A stretch of 64,000 nt of DNA, taken from contig OX235279.1 in the NCBI GenBank assembly GCA_944472155.2, positions 155,890,199-155,954,198 on the forward strand, written 5' to 3'. A model generated the notes under the pieces. It did no database searches. It saw only the letters and a list, made by a program, of their open reading frames with translations, and had not been told where the DNA came from. Below, one piece after another: positions 59,484 to 64,000 of the stretch. How positions within the stretch are numbered: position 1 is the first letter of the stretch; each line of letters opens with the position of its first letter. This stretch comes from Trichobilharzia szidati (lineage: Eukaryota; Platyhelminthes; Trematoda; Strigeidida; Schistosomatidae). The translations under genes were made by a program, and so were the position numbers.

Positions 59484-59990
59484 ATCTATTATAACCGCCA
59501 TTCTTGGCTAAGATTTCTGGTGCAGGCTTTTCGACTATATTTTTCTACAATTTCCTGAACATCAGGAGAACTGCTGCCCCTGGGAAGGTATACGCGCGAA
59601 GAAGAGCTTAAGGCGTCTTTCCGTTTCTGGGTGAACACTGGACGGCTACTGAAGGATATGAAGAGATGCGAAGAGTAGGGTTTTCTTTATCGCTTTGGCT
59701 AAACATTGCGGTAGAATCTCTCCTTCGTTAGTAAGACGACGAGGAACTGCAGCAGGGTGTCGTTGTATTCTCCTTCGCAGGTGAAATGGACAGTTATGTG
59801 AGTACTGTTGAAGTGGCTCACAATCAAATCACGTGTACGTAACCCTTCATCGCACACAACAAGAGTGTCATCCATCCATGTAACGACAATTCATTCCTAT
59901 TCTTGCTATCTCATCTTTCAGCGGACTGTTCTCTGGTTTTGCTAGAAATAAGTTAGCGAAAATAGGTCCTAGTTAGGATCCCATGACTAC
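59484..59990 (-). pseudogene. PLE reverse transcriptase relic, C-terminal part (right arm)
   Basis: Mirror of 23354-23860 with the MDDTLVV and HFTCEG blocks. Cut at 59990, so the N-terminal RT part seen at 23054 is absent. Confidence 0.72.
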
Positions 59991-60545
59991 TCGAATGCTA
60001 TGGGCACTTCGAAGGGCTTTCAAACGATTAGACGAGGGCAAATACTCTACGCAACGTATGTCAGGCCTCATCTAGAATACTGCATACAACCGGCGAGTCC
60101 ATGCTTCAAAAAGGAGGCACATATCCCGGAAAAAGTACAGAGAGTAGGAACGAAATTAGTTAGTGGTACCTCACACCTTCCTTATGATATGAGGATGGAG
60201 CATTTAAATCTCTTCCCGTTATCATACCGAAGGAAGAGAGGCGACTTAATTTTAGCATACCGTATACTTAAGGGTGATTTAGGAACTGACCTTTCCAAAC
60301 TTCTCTCCCCTTCTAGGATACATTTACGGGGTCACGGCAAAAAGATGCTGTCACCGAGTACGATTAAAATACGTGCAGAATTTAGATTCACTCACAGAGT
60401 GGTCAACGACTGGAGCTCCTTACCTGAATCAGTGGCATCACCTTCATCTGTGAAAGCTTCCAAAGGGAAGTTATATCTCTGCAGAGATATATTTTGCCAG
60501 GATTAACACAGGCAGCAAGGGCCTTCTTTCCTAATCATCTGAATC
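59991..60545 (+). pseudogene. Third copy of the non-LTR RT C-terminus
   Basis: The 168-codon frame at 60000-60506 equals 19192-19698 with a handful of changes (for example PASPCF for SASPCF, HGKK for HHKK, SVKAS for SVNAS). It begins exactly where inverted repeat 2 breaks off and is more diverged from the palindrome arms than they are from each other. Confidence 0.85.
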
Positions 60546-60565
60546 TGTTTTCAAAAATATTTCTA

Positions 60566-61393
60566 ATAACTAGCAATTCTCTTCTTCTTCCTGCCATTAT
60601 TATCAATATTATAACTAGGGAGTTAATTCCATATTTCCCATCTTAATACACACAGAGTTCCGTATGCATCAGGCAAACATCGCATATTCTCGAACACTTG
60701 CATTGGTTAGTTCACATTTCAGTGCTCTGGTGGGGGGAAAACACTTAATGCTCTTAAATTAACTAACTCTAATTGAATGCTTGTAAAACCAATTCACCAC
60801 ATTATACTAACGCAGAAACTAACCTTATGTATGCTTATGGAATAATTGAACATTCGTCTTCCACTGTTTTAATGTATACTTTAAGCGGTCACGCACGCCT
60901 GTGTTTACTTGGCGTGCTTCGAAGGTGGGTTTTGCCAGTATGCATTTTCCACGTCTTCGCTCGTGCATTTAACGCAGAGTTGTGTTCGTGTTTGGCCGTA
61001 GAACGTGAAAAACTGGGTGCATTATAGTATATTAGTCGGAGTCTCATATCGTTCACAAGACTGCTGGTTACAGTGATCTTGAAACATATTCCATCCACTC
61101 CCATGTTTAGGATTCGGGCCAAGACAACCAATAAGCTGTAAAACAGTGAACGAAAAACATACAGCTAATGAATCACGGAGGGGCAGGAGGTATGAACAGG
61201 ATCGAGAGAAAGTTGGCAATTAATGCTTGAGAGCCGGTAAGAAATATTCATTGTAATAGTTTCGTGTTTGGATTTAATTTAGAAGTCCTGAAACTAGGAA
61301 TTCAGCACCATACATGTCGTACCAATTACTAGTATCCAATTTGAGCCAGCTAATAAATCCCTTAAGCTTTGGTATAAGTGGTGGGGCCAATTA
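60566..61393 (+). repeat. Inverted and shortened copy of a palindrome 1 segment
   Basis: Matches 15556-16410 in the same direction. In a palindrome arm the preceding RT relic (19192 orientation) is followed by the complement of this block, so it is flipped here. It lacks about 30 bp near 61219 (NACACAATATGG-type stretch of 16206-16245). It includes the polypurine-like block at about 60687-60742. Confidence 0.8.
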
Positions 61394-64000
61394 TTATAAT
61401 TGTGTCCATTAATTCTTAGAGGAACATAGGGCTTCAGCCGTGTGTCTCGATTGCGTTCGGTTCTCTGCTAGAGTCTTCACCTGGCTCCAAGTCTCCCCAC
61501 ACGTTTTCATCTCTTCACATAACCTCCTCCAAGTCACCCTTGCACTGACGACCAACTCGCCGCTTCCCTTTCGGGTTCCACTCGAGGGCTTGTCTAGTAA
61601 TGTCACTTGATGGTTTCCTCAGAGTATGGCCAATCCACCTCCATTTCTTCCTGCCTATTTGTTTCACAATTGGTTCCTGGTTGGTTCGCTCCCAAAGATC
61701 CCCGTTGCTGATATTTTCTAGCCATCTGATCTTGAGTATTGAGGAAAGACAGCTGTTAATGAAGGTCTGTAGTTTGTTTGATGTGCTCTTCATGACGCGC
61801 CAAGTCTCTGATCCGTATAGTACTGACTTCACATTGGAGTTGAAAATCCGGATCTTACTTTTGATGTTGAGTGTTGTTGACCTCCACACAGACTTGAGAG
61901 TAATGAAAGCTTGCCTTGCTTTCCCGATCCTTGCTTTGATATCCTCGTCAGTTCCGTCCGCCTGTAGTTGAAACGATGCTTCCAAGGTAGGTAAAGGAGG
62001 TTGTTTTTTTCAGGTTCCTCCCATTTATGCTGGTCGTTGTCTGTTGTTGTTCTTGTCCAGGAATCTTGATTACCTCTTCCTTTATGTTCACCTGAAGTCC
62101 TATCTTTGATGCTTCTTCTGCCAACTTGTTGCTTTTCGCTTGCATATCTTCCAGTTTGTGGGAAATCAGACATATATCATCGGCAAAGTCCAGATCCTCC
62201 AAGTTTCTTGTGTGAGTCCATTTTATGCCTGTTCCCTCATTGCCCGCTGTATGTCGCATTATCCAGTCTACTGCAATCAGGAAAATCATTGGCGATAGTA
62301 GGCAGCCTTGTCTTACTCCTGTCCTCACTTCGAAGGACTCCGTAAGTTTCCCGTTGTGGATTACTTGGCATGCAGCGTTGTCGTACAGCTGTTGGATGAG
62401 ATGTATAATTGTCGGTGGCACCCCATAGTAGCGAAGTAGTTGCAAAAGCACCTCTCGATCGACGCTGTCGAAGGCCTTTTCAAAGTCGATGAAGTTGAGA
62501 TAAAGAGGTGACTGCCATTCCAAGCTTTGTTCAATGATGATTCGTAATGTGGCGATCTGATCAATGCATGACTTGTTTCTCTTGAATCCAGCCTGTTCCG
62601 GTCGAAGGTTTTCATCCAGGTTGGCATGTTTGATTCTCTCCAGGATGATGCGGCTTAGTATTTTGCTTGGGATGGACAGGAGCATTGATTTAAGTCTCCT
62701 TTCTTTGGTAGTTTGAATAAGTATCCTTTCTTCCAATCCTCGGGTACTTTGCCTTCTTTCCACACCTTCTCCAGTAGTGGCGTCATCAAGTCCGCTGTTG
62801 TCTCTGGGTCCATTTTCAATGCTTCTGCTAGGATCCCATCTGGTCCTGCTGCTTTTCCAGCTTTTAGCATCTTGAATGCCTTCAGGACTTCTGATTTCGT
62901 CGGGGTGTTCACTGGTAGCTCTGTCTCCGTCGTTGCTATTGTTGGGCGCGTTGTAGGTGGTGGTCGATTTAGGAGTCTTTTGAAGTGTTCAGCCCAGTGT
63001 TTCCTTTGCTCCAGTTCTTTGGTGAGTGACTTTCCATTGTCATCCTTCACCGGCTTAATTTATGTCAAACTTTTGCCCGATAGGTACCTGGTTGTTTGGT
63101 AGAGTGTTGCGAGGTCTCCTTTGCCTGCAGCTTGTTCTGCTTCACTTCCCATGGCTTCATAATACTTTCTTTTGTCTTCCCTGGCACTCTTCTTTACTCT
63201 TTTGTTCAGTGTCTTGTAGCTTGCGTTCAAATCCTGTTTTTGTTGCTCGTCGGTGCACTGGAGAATCTTTTGTTTCACCATCCCTCTCTCTTCTATCAGT
63301 CTCCAAGTGTCCGTAGTGAGCCATTGTTTATCCTGTCTCTTCTTTCTGCCTAGAACTTCCATGCAGGTTTGATTCCACACTGTTTCCAAGTTGTTCCAGT
63401 GCTTTTCGACGCTGACCTTTTCGCTAGTGTTGATTTGTGTCTCGGCTTTGTCCTTTATGCTTGCAGTGAAGATGTCCTTTGTGTTCTGGTCCTTCAGTTT
63501 TTGAGTGTTGAACTTGGCTTGTGGTCTATCTGCAGCCCCTGATTCTCTGAAAGCTTTTAATTTGATTTGGATTGCCCCTTGTACGAGATAGAGGTCTGAG
63601 CCAATGTCTGCTCCTCTTCTTACTTTTGTGTTCAGCAGGCTGCGCCTCCACTTCCTTGAGATTGAGATGAAGTCGATTTGGTTTTTGGTTCGCCCATCTG
63701 GTGACACCCATGTAGCCTTGTGGATATCCTTGTGTTTGTATACGCTGCCACCAATCACTAGTTCATTGAAAGCGCATAAGTCGGCGAAGAGTTCTCCGTT
63801 TTCATTCATTTCTCCGAGAGCTTCTCCACTCATGATGAGTTCCCTTCCTGTGTTGTCTGATCCCAGTTTGGCGTTCATGTCTCCCATTAGTATTTTAATT
63901 TCTCTGACTGGAATATTGTCCATTGTTGCCTGTAGTTGTCTGTAGAATTCTTCTTTCTTTTCGAGGTCTGCGTTGTTTGTCGGTGCATAGCATTGTATAA
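61394..64000 (-). pseudogene. SR2-like RTE retrotransposon (endonuclease + RT), decayed, runs off window end
   Basis: Reading leftwards from 64000: QCYAPTNNADLEKKEEFYRQ, EIKILMGDMNAKLG (APE endonuclease), KNQIDFISIS, a charged linker, an in-frame TAA at 63062-63060, HWAEHFKRLLNRP, GKAAGPDGILAEALK, a shift with a small deletion near 62700, LSRIILERI, EQAGFKRNKSCIDQI, FIDFEKAFDSVDRE (motif A), GVRQGCLLSP (motif B), FADDICLIS (motif C), YLGSIVSTTGG, a shift near 61960, RIFNSNVKSVLYGSETW, KWRWIGHTLRKP, a shift near 61540 and VTWRRLCEEM to the stop at 61409. The 3' end, with a short ATTATAAT tail, meets GGGGCCAATTA of the flanking repeat at about 61393. At least one stop and three shifts, so it is not active. 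Confidence 0.9.

Larger units (their letters stand above)
40960..59990. repeat. Large inverted repeat 2, right arm
   Basis: Complement of 23354-39387, interrupted by the N gap (52098-52594) and by the Gypsy insertion (53617-58826). At 59990 it breaks off at ATCCCATGACTACTCG and jumps into the non-LTR relic of palindrome 1. Confidence 0.92.

Noticed and set aside
61600..63945. Plus-strand frames at 61600-61971, 62713-63102, 63604-63945
   Set aside because: They are shadows of the minus-strand RTE coding sequence.

Overview
The window is repeat-dense, AT-rich, intron-bearing-eukaryote style DNA in which I recognise no host gene. Every protein signature belongs to a retroelement. The mix points to a flatworm, most likely a schistosome blood fluke: Penelope-like elements with a GIY-YIG domain, an SR2-like RTE element, jockey/CR1-type non-LTR fragments, and a Ty3/Gypsy element whose Gag has the unusual CHCC knuckle of the CsRn1/Boudicca group. 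The species is inference from family content, not from a marker gene.

Layout. 1-7158: a head-to-tail tandem of one Penelope-like element (PLE) on the minus strand with a period of about 2,713 bp. Copy A runs off the window edge, copy B is complete (874 aa), and copy C is 5'-truncated and interrupted by a non-LTR 3' fragment with an 8-bp target duplication. 7170-14146: a ~7-kb module ('L1') of old PLE and RTE debris. 14145-22048: a nearly perfect 7.9-kb palindrome centred at 18096/18097 with almost no loop. 22049-23353: single-copy sequence with little recognisable content. 23354-39387 and 40960-59990: the arms of a second, larger inverted repeat around a 1.57-kb spacer. Each arm carries another copy of the 7-kb module (L2 minus, L3 plus), PLE relics, a jockey/CR1-like element and non-LTR tails. 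52098-52594 is an assembly gap (N). 53617-58826 is an intact Ty3/Gypsy element, present only in the right arm. 59990-61393 is a scrambled copy of pieces of the first palindrome. 61394-64000 is a decayed SR2-like RTE element on the minus strand that continues past the window.

How it fits together. The order of events can be partly read: old retroelements decayed, the module containing them was duplicated in inverted orientation, and then the Gypsy element landed in one arm only. The two possibly functional coding units are the PLE copy B (RT plus GIY-YIG endonuclease) and the Gypsy Gag-Pol polyprotein of 1,304 codons in one frame. The palindromes are either real (for example sex-chromosome or heterochromatic palindromes kept alike by conversion) or assembly foldbacks. 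The sequence alone cannot decide, but small differences between arms, the one-sided Gypsy insertion and the gap are testable clues.
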